DNA from: Deinococcus ruber
GTDB taxonomy: Bacteria; Deinococcota; Deinococci; Deinococcales; Deinococcaceae
DNA: 64,000 nucleotides
Direction: 5' to 3'
Assembly (NCBI RefSeq): GCF_014648095.1
Contig: NZ_BMQL01000011.1
Coordinates: 62,001 to 126,000, forward strand
Positions within the stretch are counted from its first letter, which is position 1. Every line of letters begins with the position of its first letter. A model generated the notes under the pieces. That model saw nothing but the letters and a program-made list of their open reading frames with translations, made no database searches and was not told where the DNA came from. Of this stretch, positions 41,358-49,990 are shown in pieces. The translations under genes and the position numbers were made by a program.

Positions 41358-41429
41358 AGGATCTCCAGGGTGAGCGCTTGGGTGGTGAGCAAGGAAGCCT
41401 GAACACTTCAGGCTTCCTTGGAATGGGGG

Positions 41430-44096
41430 TTATTTGCTGGCGGGAATGTCGGTGGTGCTGGCGCCGTTGTTGTGGCCTGCAGCAGGCGTTCCACTGACAG
41501 GGAGTTGCGTCGGCAGATTTACGCTTGCAGGCGTGACCGTGAGGGCTGGCGTGGTGTCTGGGACGGTGGGGACGCCGAGCGTGGTGGTGCTGGCACCGTT
41601 GTCGCGTGCGGGCAGCGCTGCCTGAAGATCGGGGGTTGCTTTCAGGGTGATCAAGACGACGGTATGCCCCTGGCTCTGCGTCTGGTGACCGAACAGCGCA
41701 CCGATGATCGGCAGACTGCTGAGGACCGGCACGCCGCTGTTGCCGCTGCTCTCGTCGGTACTGACCAGACCGCCCAGGGTGACGGACTGGCCCGGCTTGA
41801 CCGTCACGATCGTGGTCACGGTTTTTTTCGCAATGTCGATGTTGCCGCTGGCGGACGTGACCGGCTTGTCGCCGAGCGTCAGGCTCACCGCAAGCTCCAC
41901 TGTGCCGTCCGGCGCAAGCCGGGGGGTGACGCTGATGTCCATGCCGTAGGTGTACGACTCGTGACTCTGCTGGGTGCTGCTGCTGCCCCCCGTACTGGTG
42001 GTGTTGGTGACCGGCACGAGCAGCTGGCCGCCACTGAGCAGGGTGCTGGTGCGTCCCGCCTGGGTGGTGAGAGTAGTGTCGAGCAACGTCTTGCTGACGG
42101 TTTTGTTCTGGTTGGCTGCCAGATCGACCTTCAGGGTGGGTGCGGCCGCGGCGGGGCTGTACGCGACCGAGAGGCCGGTGCTGCCTCCGCCGACACTCAC
42201 GCCTGCCACGCCTGCCTGCCAGTTCACGCCCAGGTCGGAACCGTCCGTGTTGCTGAGCTGCTGGACGTTCAAGCCCACATCGATGTTCGGCAGGGTGATG
42301 TCCAGTCCCAGTAGGACGGTTTTCGCATCTTCAACCAGATGCCTGGGGCCGCTGAGGATCACGGCGTTGGTGCGGGTGTCGGCGGTGACCGTGAGGCCAC
42401 CTGCCGAGGCGCTGGGGGCCGCGGCTGGGGAGGGGGTGCTGCTGGGGCTGGTCGTGCTGGGTGTGGTGCTGGAACCGCTGAGGCTGCCCACCACGGCGGC
42501 GGCCTGGGCGTAGCTGAGATGCACGATTTCCGTCACGCGGTCATCGCCGGTGGTCACCGTGACATGGTCGACCTGCTTGAGCAACGTGACGATCTGCATC
42601 TGCTCGTCTGGCGACGCGGTGATCAGCAGCTGGTGGCTGTCTGCCAGCGGGAGGATCAGGACGCTCGGAAGGACGCGTTTGAGGCTGGCGGTCACGTCGC
42701 TCAGCGAACCGCGGATCGCATAGGCGACGCTCGGCCGGGTGAGTGCACGCGCTTCGAGTTCCCGGGCGGCCTTCTCGAAGCTGTCGATAGCCGTCTGGGT
42801 GCCGTTGACCGCGTACAGGCCGTCCTGGATCAAGGTCAGCTTCACGGGTTCCATCAGGCTGTTGGCCACCCGCGTGACCACGCTGTCATCCAGGTTGATG
42901 CTCAGGTGGGAACTCACGATAGGAGCGGGAACTGGAATGCTGGCGGCTTTGGCAGCCTCTACGGCAGCGGCTTGCTGGGCCGTCGCCTTGGCAGCCTGGG
43001 CGGCCGCATCACGCTCGGCCTGTTGCGCGGCGGCTACGGCAGCGGCCTGCTGTGCGGCAGCGTCCTCAGCGGCCTTCTTCGCGGCGGCGTCCTCAGCGGC
43101 CTTCTTCGCTGCGGCGTCATCAGCGGCCTTCTGAGCGGCCGCTTCACTCGCGGCTTTCTCAGCCGCGGCCTGCTGCGCTTCCTGCTGGCTGAGCAGGGCG
43201 TCTCCCTGCAAGCGGCCCAGGAGCGTCGCAGCGGCCGACGCGTCGTACTGAGGACCGCTCAACAGCACCCGTGTCGGGGTGGCGGCGACCGTCAGATTCG
43301 GCCAGGCCGCTTTGATGCCGTCCACAACCTCGGTGGGGTCGAGGGGCGACACCAGCACGTCCAGGTGCACAGCCGGGCCATTCATCAGCGTGGTAACGGG
43401 TGCTGGTGTGATCTTGACCGGTGCGGGCGCCGTGTTTTTCAGCAGCGTTGTTGCCAGTGTGGTGGCCACACGGGTGCCGCTCAGGAGGGTGACGTTGCCA
43501 AACGGAATGACCTGCAGATTCGGAATGGCACTGTTCAGAGCAGTGGCCTGCTCTTTGGTCAGGGTCGTGTGCGAGATGCTGAGGTCGGTATCGCCGCTGA
43601 CCTGACGAATCACACTCCTGGGACCGACGATCAGGGTATTCGCACGGACCGTTGCGCCGATGGTGTCGCCGTAGAGCGCGAGAATGGCATTCAGTGCCTG
43701 CTCGCCCGTCAGGCCTTTCAGGTTCTGCGTCAGCTGGAACGGTGGGACGTCGCGCAGCAGGAGGTTCAGGTTGCTGGTCTTGGCAATGAGTGCCAGCGCC
43801 AGTGGCAATGTGAGCGTCGTTCCGGCCTGGATGCTGATCACGCTCTTCAGGCCGGGCGCACTGATCGCACTGACCGCCGCGGCAGGCTTCACGGGTGCGG
43901 CAGGCTTTGGTGCAGGTTTGGTGGTTGTGGGGGCCGTTTTGATCGGGAAGGGCGTGGCTGTCGGCAGCGGGACGGTGCTGTTCGCGGCCAACTTGACGGG
44001 CATGGGACGGCTGGGCGTGGCGGTGCTCATGGCGGAAGCGGGCACGCTCAGGATCAGGAGCAGGCTGAGGGTCAGGGTACGGCGGCGATGCGTCAT
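41430..44096 (-). CDS. pilQ: Type IV pilus outer-membrane secretin PilQ
   Basis: An 888-aa product from ATG 44096 (AAGGAGTAACCC in front). It starts with a signal peptide (LTLSLLLILSVPASAMS). An N-domain region (~100-230) and an unusual A/K/Q-rich, probably coiled linker (KAADDAAAKKAAEDAAAKKA, ~305-370) precede secretin N domains (RVTEIVHLSYAQAAAVVGSL; TVTADTRTNAVILSGPRHLV). The secretin core follows (NIDVGLNVQQLSNTDGSDLG; ISVTPRLAPDGTVELAVSLT; TVTTIVTVKPGQSVTLGGLV; GNSGVPVLSSLPIIGALFGH). It forms the channel for the pilus. The long charged linker is expected in the thick Deinococcus envelope. Confidence 0.93.
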   Translation of the reverse strand: MTHRRRTLTLSLLLILSVPASAMSTATPSRPMPVKLAANSTVPLPTATPFPIKTAPTTTKPAPKPAAPVKPAAAVSAISAPGLKSVISIQAGTTLTLPLALALIAKTSNLNLLLRDVPPFQLTQNLKGLTGEQALNAILALYGDTIGATVRANTLIVGPRSVIRQVSGDTDLSISHTTLTKEQATALNSAIPNLQVIPFGNVTLLSGTRVATTLATTLLKNTAPAPVKITPAPVTTLMNGPAVHLDVLVSPLDPTEVVDGIKAAWPNLTVAATPTRVLLSGPQYDASAAATLLGRLQGDALLSQQEAQQAAAEKAASEAAAQKAADDAAAKKAAEDAAAKKAAEDAAAQQAAAVAAAQQAERDAAAQAAKATAQQAAAVEAAKAASIPVPAPIVSSHLSINLDDSVVTRVANSLMEPVKLTLIQDGLYAVNGTQTAIDSFEKAARELEARALTRPSVAYAIRGSLSDVTASLKRVLPSVLILPLADSHQLLITASPDEQMQIVTLLKQVDHVTVTTGDDRVTEIVHLSYAQAAAVVGSLSGSSTTPSTTSPSSTPSPAAAPSASAGGLTVTADTRTNAVILSGPRHLVEDAKTVLLGLDITLPNIDVGLNVQQLSNTDGSDLGVNWQAGVAGVSVGGGSTGLSVAYSPAAAAPTLKVDLAANQNKTVSKTLLDTTLTTQAGRTSTLLSGGQLLVPVTNTTSTGGSSSTQQSHESYTYGMDISVTPRLAPDGTVELAVSLTLGDKPVTSASGNIDIAKKTVTTIVTVKPGQSVTLGGLVSTDESSGNSGVPVLSSLPIIGALFGHQTQSQGHTVVLITLKATPDLQAALPARDNGASTTTLGVPTVPDTTPALTVTPASVNLPTQLPVSGTPAAGHNNGASTTDIPASK

Positions 44097-44099
44097 GGG

Positions 44100-45341
44100 T
44101 TACTCCTTGAGGGTGAGCGTGTCGTGGCTACTTTTCAGCTGGATGCTGGTGGCGTGGATCGTCTGAACGGTGTAGGACGTGTTGTTGAGGGTGACGGGAT
44201 CGCCGATCCCAACCATCAGCTGTCCGGTCGGCGTGTTGAGCATCGCGGTGGGGGTTTCCCCCTGCGCCACGGCCATCAGCGTGACGGCAGGTGCGGCGGG
44301 CACCGTGGCAGGCACCAGGGTGACAGGCCGGGTGGGGGACGCGCTGATCGGCGCTGGTAAAGGCGTCAGCTGCACGGGTACGGGTGCAGGCAACGCTGCG
44401 GCGACGGTGGGCACCGTGCCTGGGACCGTGGTGGGCTGGGGGACCGGGGACGACGGCAGGCTCTGGAGGGAGAGCGGGACAGCGGGCGCCACAGGGACGG
44501 CCTGGACCAGTGGTGCGGCAGGCACCGTCCGGATGGGGGTAGGGGCAGGGGTAGCGACTGGAACAGGGATGGGCAGGGCCGAGGATGACCGTCCTTGGGT
44601 GACGGGGACGGTGCTGCCGCTGGGGTCGCCACCTGTGGCGGAGCTGTTGTCGGTGGCGCTGGCGAAGACATCCGGAATGACCGGTTCTGCTGGCACTTCA
44701 CCCGCCTGGGCAGGTGTGACGGCCTTCGCGGGAGCGTTGGTCGCGCCTGGTTGATTGCTGCTTCCCTTTCCTGTTGGATGACTGCGTGTGCTTGTGGGTG
44801 GCCGGGTTGTCGTACCCAGCGGGGTGGTCGAATTCGCGGAGCGCGTTGTGTTCGTGCCGGTCGTGGCTGAGGTGGTGGACGGCGCAGTGGAGAGGGGGGG
44901 AGACGTCGGTGTGGGCGGTGAACTGGGGACCGTCAGGGGCGTCGGCGGCATGGCACTGGCAGGACTGGCAGGTGTGAGCGGCGTCCCTGGTGCGGGGCTT
45001 CCTGGTGGCGGGGTCAGCAGGTCTGCTGAGGCCGTCGTACTCGGGTGATTGACGTTAATGGCGATAACACCCAGGATCAGTGCGACCCCGACCATCAGCC
45101 CCAGTCGGATATTTTTGGGATTCGCGATCAGGCTGACATCGGTCTTCAGTGCTCGAGCGGTGGTGGGGTGCGGCGGATTGAGTGGGGCTGCAGCTGCGGT
45201 GGAGGCGCGGCTGCCACGGAAGAGCGGTTTGCGAGCAGGTGTGGGCGGTGCTGGTGTCGGCGCAGCGGTCAAGATCAGATCATCTGGTTCCTGATCGGGA
45301 TTGACCCGCTCCTGGGACGGCTTACGGAGTTTGCCGAGCAT
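44100..45341 (-). CDS. PilP-like pilus assembly protein with long proline-rich spacer
   Basis: A 413-aa product from ATG 45341 (CAGGAGGTCATCC in front). A cytoplasmic head of ~85 residues is followed by one membrane helix (NIRLGLMVGVALILGVIAIN), a ~250-residue P/T/S/A spacer, and a short C-terminal beta domain (TGQLMVGIGDPVTLNNTSYT; IHATSIQLKSSHDTLTLKE) that resembles PilP. PilP normally links the inner-membrane PilMNO platform to PilQ, which fits its place just before pilQ. The extended spacer may span the cell wall. The PilP call rests on position and the end domain. Confidence 0.65.
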   Translation of the reverse strand: MLGKLRKPSQERVNPDQEPDDLILTAAPTPAPPTPARKPLFRGSRASTAAAAPLNPPHPTTARALKTDVSLIANPKNIRLGLMVGVALILGVIAINVNHPSTTASADLLTPPPGSPAPGTPLTPASPASAMPPTPLTVPSSPPTPTSPPLSTAPSTTSATTGTNTTRSANSTTPLGTTTRPPTSTRSHPTGKGSSNQPGATNAPAKAVTPAQAGEVPAEPVIPDVFASATDNSSATGGDPSGSTVPVTQGRSSSALPIPVPVATPAPTPIRTVPAAPLVQAVPVAPAVPLSLQSLPSSPVPQPTTVPGTVPTVAAALPAPVPVQLTPLPAPISASPTRPVTLVPATVPAAPAVTLMAVAQGETPTAMLNTPTGQLMVGIGDPVTLNNTSYTVQTIHATSIQLKSSHDTLTLKE

Positions 45342-45407
45342 GGATGACCTCCTGAGGAGTCGCCGCAGGCAGCGGCGTGAATGGGGCGTGGAGGTGAATG
45401 ACGTGCA

Positions 45408-46073
45408 TCAGTGAACGCTCGCCGGGGTGGTGGACGGAGTCGGACTGCTGAGGTCTGGGCCAGCGCTGCAGGGCGACGTGGCACTGCTCTGAGGCGGCGT
45501 GCTGGTGGGGGCGTCTGTCGGAACAGGCGGTGTCGGACTGCTGCAGGGTGCGGCCGGACTCAGTGGGAGATTCTTGGCGTACGTGACGAGTTTTAAGCTG
45601 CTGTTGAGCCCACCGGCGGCCGCGGTGAAGGCGCCGCTGCTGGTGGTGAGGGCGCGGGTGGTGCTGTGCAGGTCATCAAGGAACCGTTGGGTGTTCGGGT
45701 AGCTGCCGCTGCTGCTGACATTCAGCGTCACAGCGGCGATGCCTGGGGTCGGGCTGCTGACAGCGGTTCTGGCGATACTCTGCAGGGTGACGTGACGGCT
45801 TTCGGCCATCACGCGCAGGTCCCGCAACACGCCTGCGAGCCCTTCGCGTGTCGGGAGAGTGGCGTCCAGATTGGCGCTGCGCTGGGCAAGTTGCGCGGCC
45901 CGCTGCTGCTCCTGCGGCAGACTGTTGACTTCCGTTTGGTCGCGCTGGAGGGTCTGCTCGGCGGCGGCTCGGCTTGCCTGTGCGTCCTGAAGCGAGCTGT
46001 ATTGCGGCCGGGCCAGCAGCAGTCCCCATCCGGCGAGGAGCAGAAGACTGAGGAGTGGAGCAGCGTTTTTCAT
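45408..46073 (-). CDS. PilO-like pilus assembly protein
   Basis: A 221-aa product from ATG 46073 (AGAGGAAGGT in front). There is one N-terminal membrane helix (LLSLLLLAGWGLLLARPQYS), then a coiled coil (DAQASRAAAEQTLQRDQTEV; QEQQRAAQLAQRSANLDATL), then a ferredoxin-like beta-alpha-beta domain (REGLAGVLRDLRVMAESRHV; ITLNV-type strand AAVTLNVSSSGSYPNTQRFL DDL). The order matches PilO. The C-terminus is a P/S/T tail. It is separated from its PilN partner by a TnpB insertion. Confidence 0.8.
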   Translation of the reverse strand: MKNAAPLLSLLLLAGWGLLLARPQYSSLQDAQASRAAAEQTLQRDQTEVNSLPQEQQRAAQLAQRSANLDATLPTREGLAGVLRDLRVMAESRHVTLQSIARTAVSSPTPGIAAVTLNVSSSGSYPNTQRFLDDLHSTTRALTTSSGAFTAAAGGLNSSLKLVTYAKNLPLSPAAPCSSPTPPVPTDAPTSTPPQSSATSPCSAGPDLSSPTPSTTPASVH

Positions 46074-46089
46074 ACCTTCCTCTTGTGGG

Positions 46090-47484
46090 TCTTCAAGTCT
46101 TTAGTCCCGGGGAGCATGGAGAGTCGCTCCTTCAGGGCGGCACACTGACGAACGCTCTTGCACACTTTCTTCATAGGAAATATTCTCCCTATATGAAGTT
46201 GACCGTTACGGCCAAGCTGAAGTTGCGGCACACCCCGGAGCAGAAGCAGGCTCTGGACGCCGTGACCCTCGCTTACCGGGACGCGCTGAACTTCACGTCT
46301 GAAGCGGCATTCAAACTGGAGAAAACCAGTTCGGCGCCGAAAATTCATAAGGAGGTGTACCCCGTCCTGCGAGAACGGTTCGGTCTGGGGGCGCAGCTGG
46401 CCTGTACGGTGTCGCGCCAGGTGGCCGCGACGTATAAGACCCAGTGGACAAAATTGCGGCAAAACCTTGTCGCTCAGGAAACAGGACGAACCAAGCGCCG
46501 TTACAGGGGACTCGACGTGGCACCAACTTTCGTCAGTCGAACGCTGGAGTATCAGTACCAGCGCGACTACTCGTGGAAGAAAGGTCAGCAGGTCAGCGTC
46601 GGAACGCTGGACGGCCGGATCGTCCTCGACTACGAGGGGTACCAAAAGCACCTCAAGTTCATTGCTGAAGGTGCCGAAATGGGTGCCGCGAAGCTCTATC
46701 ACCAGAAGTCGAAGAAGCAGTACTACCTTCTGGTTGCGCTGAATATCGAGTTGCCCGACCCGCAGCCAACCGACCATCCGAATATCGTCGGTGTGGACGT
46801 CGGTCAGCGCTACCATTTCGTTGCCACCAACAATCACAACCAGACCATGTTCCAGGCAGGGGGACAGGCGCGCCAGTACAAAGACCGATTTGTTCGTGCA
46901 AGGAAATCTCTCCAGCGGAAAGGCACCCGCTCCGCGACACGCAGGCTTGTTCTGCTGTCGGGTCGGGAAAGACGGTTCATCGCTGACCAGAACCACACGC
47001 TCGCCAAGAAGTTGTTGACCCGTTTTCCACAGAGTTTGATTGGTCTGGAAGACCTCGCACACATCCGGGAGCGCACTGAAGGCCGGAGTACTCCGGCTGC
47101 CAGTCCACAGGCAAAATCTGCTCAGCGCAGACGCAGTCAGTGGAGTTTTCAGGAGTTGCACGCGTTCATTGCGTACAAGGCCCCGTTGATGGGCAGCATG
47201 GCCGTGAAAATCCATGCGAATCACACCAGTCAGGCGTGTCCGAAGTGTGGTCACGTCAGCAAAGCCAATCGGCCCAAGGCTGGCCTGATGTTTATCTGTG
47301 AAGTGTGCGGGAAACAGGGACATAGTGACCTCGTGGCAGCGAGAAATATCAACCTCAGAACGCTGCTTGTCCGGCAGGACTGGATGAGTACGGGTGCCTT
47401 GTCAGTGCGCCCTGATGTGTCGTACAACGAAGTCAAAGCCGCGTATGCGGAACTGAGATGGAGTGCAGACACAAGCCTGTGACG
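46090..47484. mobile_element. IS200/IS605-group insertion carrying only tnpB
   Basis: The interval between the pilO start and the pilN stop holds only tnpB, on the opposite strand to the operon. The left part has a small GGAGC/GCTCC hairpin at ~46112-46133. There is no tnpA, as in IS1341-type elements. Exact ends are not resolved; the right end lies within a few bases of 47484, next to the pilN stop codon. An omega-RNA would be expected to overlap the 3' end of tnpB. Confidence 0.65.
46193..47482 (+). CDS. tnpB: TnpB RNA-guided nuclease (IS200/IS605 OrfB)
   Basis: A 429-aa product from ATG 46193 (MKLTVTAKLKLRHTPEQKQA). A longer frame from 46055 is unlikely. The RuvC-like residues all appear present: NIVGVDVGQRYHFV (Asp), SLIGLEDLAHIRE (Glu) and GHSDLVAARNINLR (Asp). 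The zinc ribbon is complete (SQACPKCGHVSKANRP ... FICEVCGKQ). TnpB proteins use an omega-RNA to cut DNA beside a TAM and help the element persist. This copy looks intact and has settled inside the pilus operon without disrupting either flanking gene. Confidence 0.92.
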   Translation: MKLTVTAKLKLRHTPEQKQALDAVTLAYRDALNFTSEAAFKLEKTSSAPKIHKEVYPVLRERFGLGAQLACTVSRQVAATYKTQWTKLRQNLVAQETGRTKRRYRGLDVAPTFVSRTLEYQYQRDYSWKKGQQVSVGTLDGRIVLDYEGYQKHLKFIAEGAEMGAAKLYHQKSKKQYYLLVALNIELPDPQPTDHPNIVGVDVGQRYHFVATNNHNQTMFQAGGQARQYKDRFVRARKSLQRKGTRSATRRLVLLSGRERRFIADQNHTLAKKLLTRFPQSLIGLEDLAHIRERTEGRSTPAASPQAKSAQRRRSQWSFQELHAFIAYKAPLMGSMAVKIHANHTSQACPKCGHVSKANRPKAGLMFICEVCGKQGHSDLVAARNINLRTLLVRQDWMSTGALSVRPDVSYNEVKAAYAELRWSADTSL

Positions 47485-48747
47485 TTAGTCGCGGGTCACT
47501 GACGGTGTGGCCCTCTTCAGGAGTCCGACCGTTACATCGACGGTGCAGCGGCTGGATTTGCAGCTCACGCTGCGGGTGTTGCTGGCGTACGGGGACTGAT
47601 TGAGGTTCTCGATCAGTGCTTCGGCGGCCTGGCGTGAAACGGTATGGGCCGAGAGGGTGTAGGTGGCGATGACCGGCTGGCCGTCGTAACTGGGCAGATC
47701 CGTCACGGTGTCCGGTCCGCTCAGGCCGGACAGGGTCGCGCCGTTCACCTGCGAGACGCGGGTGGTGAGCGCGAGGACGTCGCCGCTCAGGACCCCGCGG
47801 TCACGTGAGAGGGTTTCGGCATTGGTGATGTTCGTCTGAAGCGTGTCGTTGGCTGTTTTTAACTGGCGTACCTGTTGAAGCGGTGTGGCGAGCGCCTGGT
47901 CCTGTTGCTGGAGCTCGGCAGTCTGACTGTTCGCCTGACCGGTGAGCGTCAGCAGGAGGACGCTGCCAAGCGCACAGATGCCGGCGATGCCCAGCGGCAG
48001 CGCGTAGGTTTTCAGGTCGCCGGAATTGCTGCGCGGGGGCGTCAGGACCAGGCTGCCAAGGCCACTTTTCGCGGCGGGCAGGAGGGCCTGGCGTCCCAGG
48101 GCCACGTCGTCCAGCCGCAGGATGTCCAACCCACTGAGATTGTGGGCGTCCTGCACTTCGGCGTCGGTGAAGTCGCCCGCCACGATGATCCCAGGCACGT
48201 CCTGGGTCTTCGGCAGGATTTCCAGCCCGCCGGTAATGACTTCTTCCAGCGTGTTGTTGGCCCGGTAGGTGACGGCGGTGCTGATCGTCGGATCCGAAAC
48301 GCCCCACGTGCCCACGCTGCCGCTGCGGTCGGCCACGATCACGCTGCTGGCGCTCTGGTGGCGACACGCGGCTTCGAGGGTGCCGACAATGGTCGTCAGG
48401 CGCAGTGGCGTGCCTTTGAGCAGCGTTTGAATCTGCATCAGGGTCTGCGCGTTGATGGTTTCGGAAAACAGCACATTCGCGCCGCTGTGGTTGGTTTTGG
48501 GATGAATCAGCCCGGTGTGCGGCTGCCGATCGCGCAACGAGCGGGTGCGCAGCAGCGACGGCAGTTCAGTCGCACTGCCGGGGAAATCGTCGGTCTGCCG
48601 GAGGATGTTGGAGGTGACCACCACGGTGTTGCCGCGCGCACGGGCGGTTTTGATCAGCGACTTGAGCTGGCTGAGCGGACCATGGGCGCTGGTTTTCGCA
48701 GTCACGACCGTGACGGTGTCGGCGCGCAGGATCACGGCTGCGTTCAC
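47485..48747 (-). CDS. PilN-like protein with a degenerate PilM-like N-terminal half
   Basis: A 420-aa product from a GTG at 48747 that overlaps the pilT stop (GTGA). Residues ~1-245 lie where PilM (actin-like) would be and keep an alternating strand/helix pattern (AVILRADTVTVVTAKTSAHG; ASSVIVADRSGSVGTWGVSD; VPGIIVAGDFTDAEVQDAHN) without clear ATP-binding motifs. A membrane helix at ~250-270 (PLGIAGICALGSVLLLTLTG) is followed by a coiled coil and a PilN-type domain (NDTLQTNITNAETLSRDRGV; ALTTRVSQVNGATLSGLSG). No separate pilM is in the window, so a PilM-PilN fusion is plausible. Confidence 0.65.
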   Translation of the reverse strand: MNAAVILRADTVTVVTAKTSAHGPLSQLKSLIKTARARGNTVVVTSNILRQTDDFPGSATELPSLLRTRSLRDRQPHTGLIHPKTNHSGANVLFSETINAQTLMQIQTLLKGTPLRLTTIVGTLEAACRHQSASSVIVADRSGSVGTWGVSDPTISTAVTYRANNTLEEVITGGLEILPKTQDVPGIIVAGDFTDAEVQDAHNLSGLDILRLDDVALGRQALLPAAKSGLGSLVLTPPRSNSGDLKTYALPLGIAGICALGSVLLLTLTGQANSQTAELQQQDQALATPLQQVRQLKTANDTLQTNITNAETLSRDRGVLSGDVLALTTRVSQVNGATLSGLSGPDTVTDLPSYDGQPVIATYTLSAHTVSRQAAEALIENLNQSPYASNTRSVSCKSSRCTVDVTVGLLKRATPSVTRD

Positions 48748-49934
48748 AGCGTGCCGCCTTTGACTTCCGTGAGGGTCTTCTCGAAGTTGTCCTGAACAGC
48801 GAACAGGCGGGCTGCGTCTTCACTGATGAGGCCCAGGTGCACAGCGCGGGCAAGTTCACGGTCCATCTGCAAGTTGCCCGCGTCGCTCTCTCGATTGCCC
48901 GCGTCCCGCAGCATCGTTTCGAGATTCTTGTCGTTCTTGCGGAGGTTCACGCGAACGGCGTCGTTGGCCACCAGGATTTCGGCCACCAACTGTCGTCCCC
49001 GTCCGCCGGTGTGAGGGTGCGCCTTTGGCACCAGTTGCTGACTGATGACGGCCACCACCGTGGAGGCGAACTGCACGGCGATCTGGTCACGGTCGGGGCC
49101 GGGGAACATCGAGAACACCCGCTGCAGGGTGCTGGGGACATCGCGGGTGTGCAACGTGCAGAAGACCATGTGTCCGGTTTCGGCAGCCTGAAGAGCAGCC
49201 TGCATGGTGGCGCGGTTGCGAATCTCGCCGATCAGGATGACGCCGGGCGCCTGCCGCATGGCCTGTTCGACGCCGTGCTCAAACGACGGGACATCGTCAT
49301 GCGGGCCGACTTCCCTCTGATTGAAAAAACTCTGGCGGTCACGGTGGATGAACTCGATCGGGTCTTCGATGGTGATGATGTGCGTCTGCCGGGTGACGTT
49401 GATGTGGTTGATCATGGCGGCCAAGGTGGTGCTCTTGCCGCTGCCCGTCTGGCCGGTCACGATCACGATGCCTTTCTTGCGCAGCGCGAGGTCGCGGAGG
49501 GTGTCGACCGGATTGACCAGTCGGCCGCTGGTGCTCGGCCTCGGCGGCAGCATGTTCAGCTCGTCCAGCGAAGGAATGGTGCGGGGAATCGGACGGGCCA
49601 CGATGTAGGGATTGCCGCTCTGCAGTCCCACGCTGATGCGGAAGGCGTGGTCCTCGACCGATGTGCGGTAATTCAGTGCCCCGGTGGCCATCAATTGGGC
49701 TTTGACGTCTTCTTCTTTCTTGTTGGGATGGCAACTGTACATGGCTTGGTGGATGTCGCTGTCGGTGAGCTTCTGGTACTTCTCCATGCGCTTCCAGTTG
49801 CCGTCGATGTTGATGGTGGGGGGCTGCTGGTTTTTGAGCATGATGTCGGAAGCGCCCAAACTCACGGCTTCTTCGAACAGGAGTGAGACGGGCCGGGGGA
49901 TCGGGAGCGGTGGATGTGTTTCTGGGACAGTCAT
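48744..49934 (-). CDS. pilT: Type IV pilus retraction ATPase PilT (or PilT-like)
   Basis: A 396-aa product; ATG 49934 has GAGGTGCCC in front. Family features: an N-terminal PAS-like domain (AVSLGASDIMLKNQQPPTIN), Walker A IVTGQTGSGKSTTLAAMINH (~165), the Asp box (HIITIEDPIEFIHRDRQSFF NQREVG), Walker B VILIGEIRNRATMQAALQAA and the His box TGHMVFCTLHT. The usual GExRD Asp reads Asn, and the C-terminal AIRNLIRE motif is replaced by NDAVRVNLRKN, so kinetics or role may differ from classic PilT. A CCACCACCCCG box precedes it by 24 nt. Confidence 0.9.
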   Translation of the reverse strand: MTVPETHPPLPIPRPVSLLFEEAVSLGASDIMLKNQQPPTINIDGNWKRMEKYQKLTDSDIHQAMYSCHPNKKEEDVKAQLMATGALNYRTSVEDHAFRISVGLQSGNPYIVARPIPRTIPSLDELNMLPPRPSTSGRLVNPVDTLRDLALRKKGIVIVTGQTGSGKSTTLAAMINHINVTRQTHIITIEDPIEFIHRDRQSFFNQREVGPHDDVPSFEHGVEQAMRQAPGVILIGEIRNRATMQAALQAAETGHMVFCTLHTRDVPSTLQRVFSMFPGPDRDQIAVQFASTVVAVISQQLVPKAHPHTGGRGRQLVAEILVANDAVRVNLRKNDKNLETMLRDAGNRESDAGNLQMDRELARAVHLGLISEDAARLFAVQDNFEKTLTEVKGGTL

Positions 49935-49957
49935 GGGCACCTCGGGAGAGTGAAGGA

Positions 49958-49968
49958 CGGGGTGGTGG
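49958..49968 (-). promoter_or_regulatory. CCACCACCCxG box upstream of pilT
   Basis: The minus strand reads GGACCACCACCCCGTCC, 24 nt before ATG 49934. One base differs from the consensus (CCCCG for CCCGG). It lies in the short gap between pilB and pilT, so pilT may have its own promoter or leader element. Confidence 0.45.
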
Positions 49969-49990
49969 TCCGGCGAATGGTGGGCACGCT

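Noticed and set aside
42339..44360. 673-aa plus-strand frame opposite pilQ
   Set aside because: Gly/Arg/His-rich antisense of a secretin with all expected motifs.
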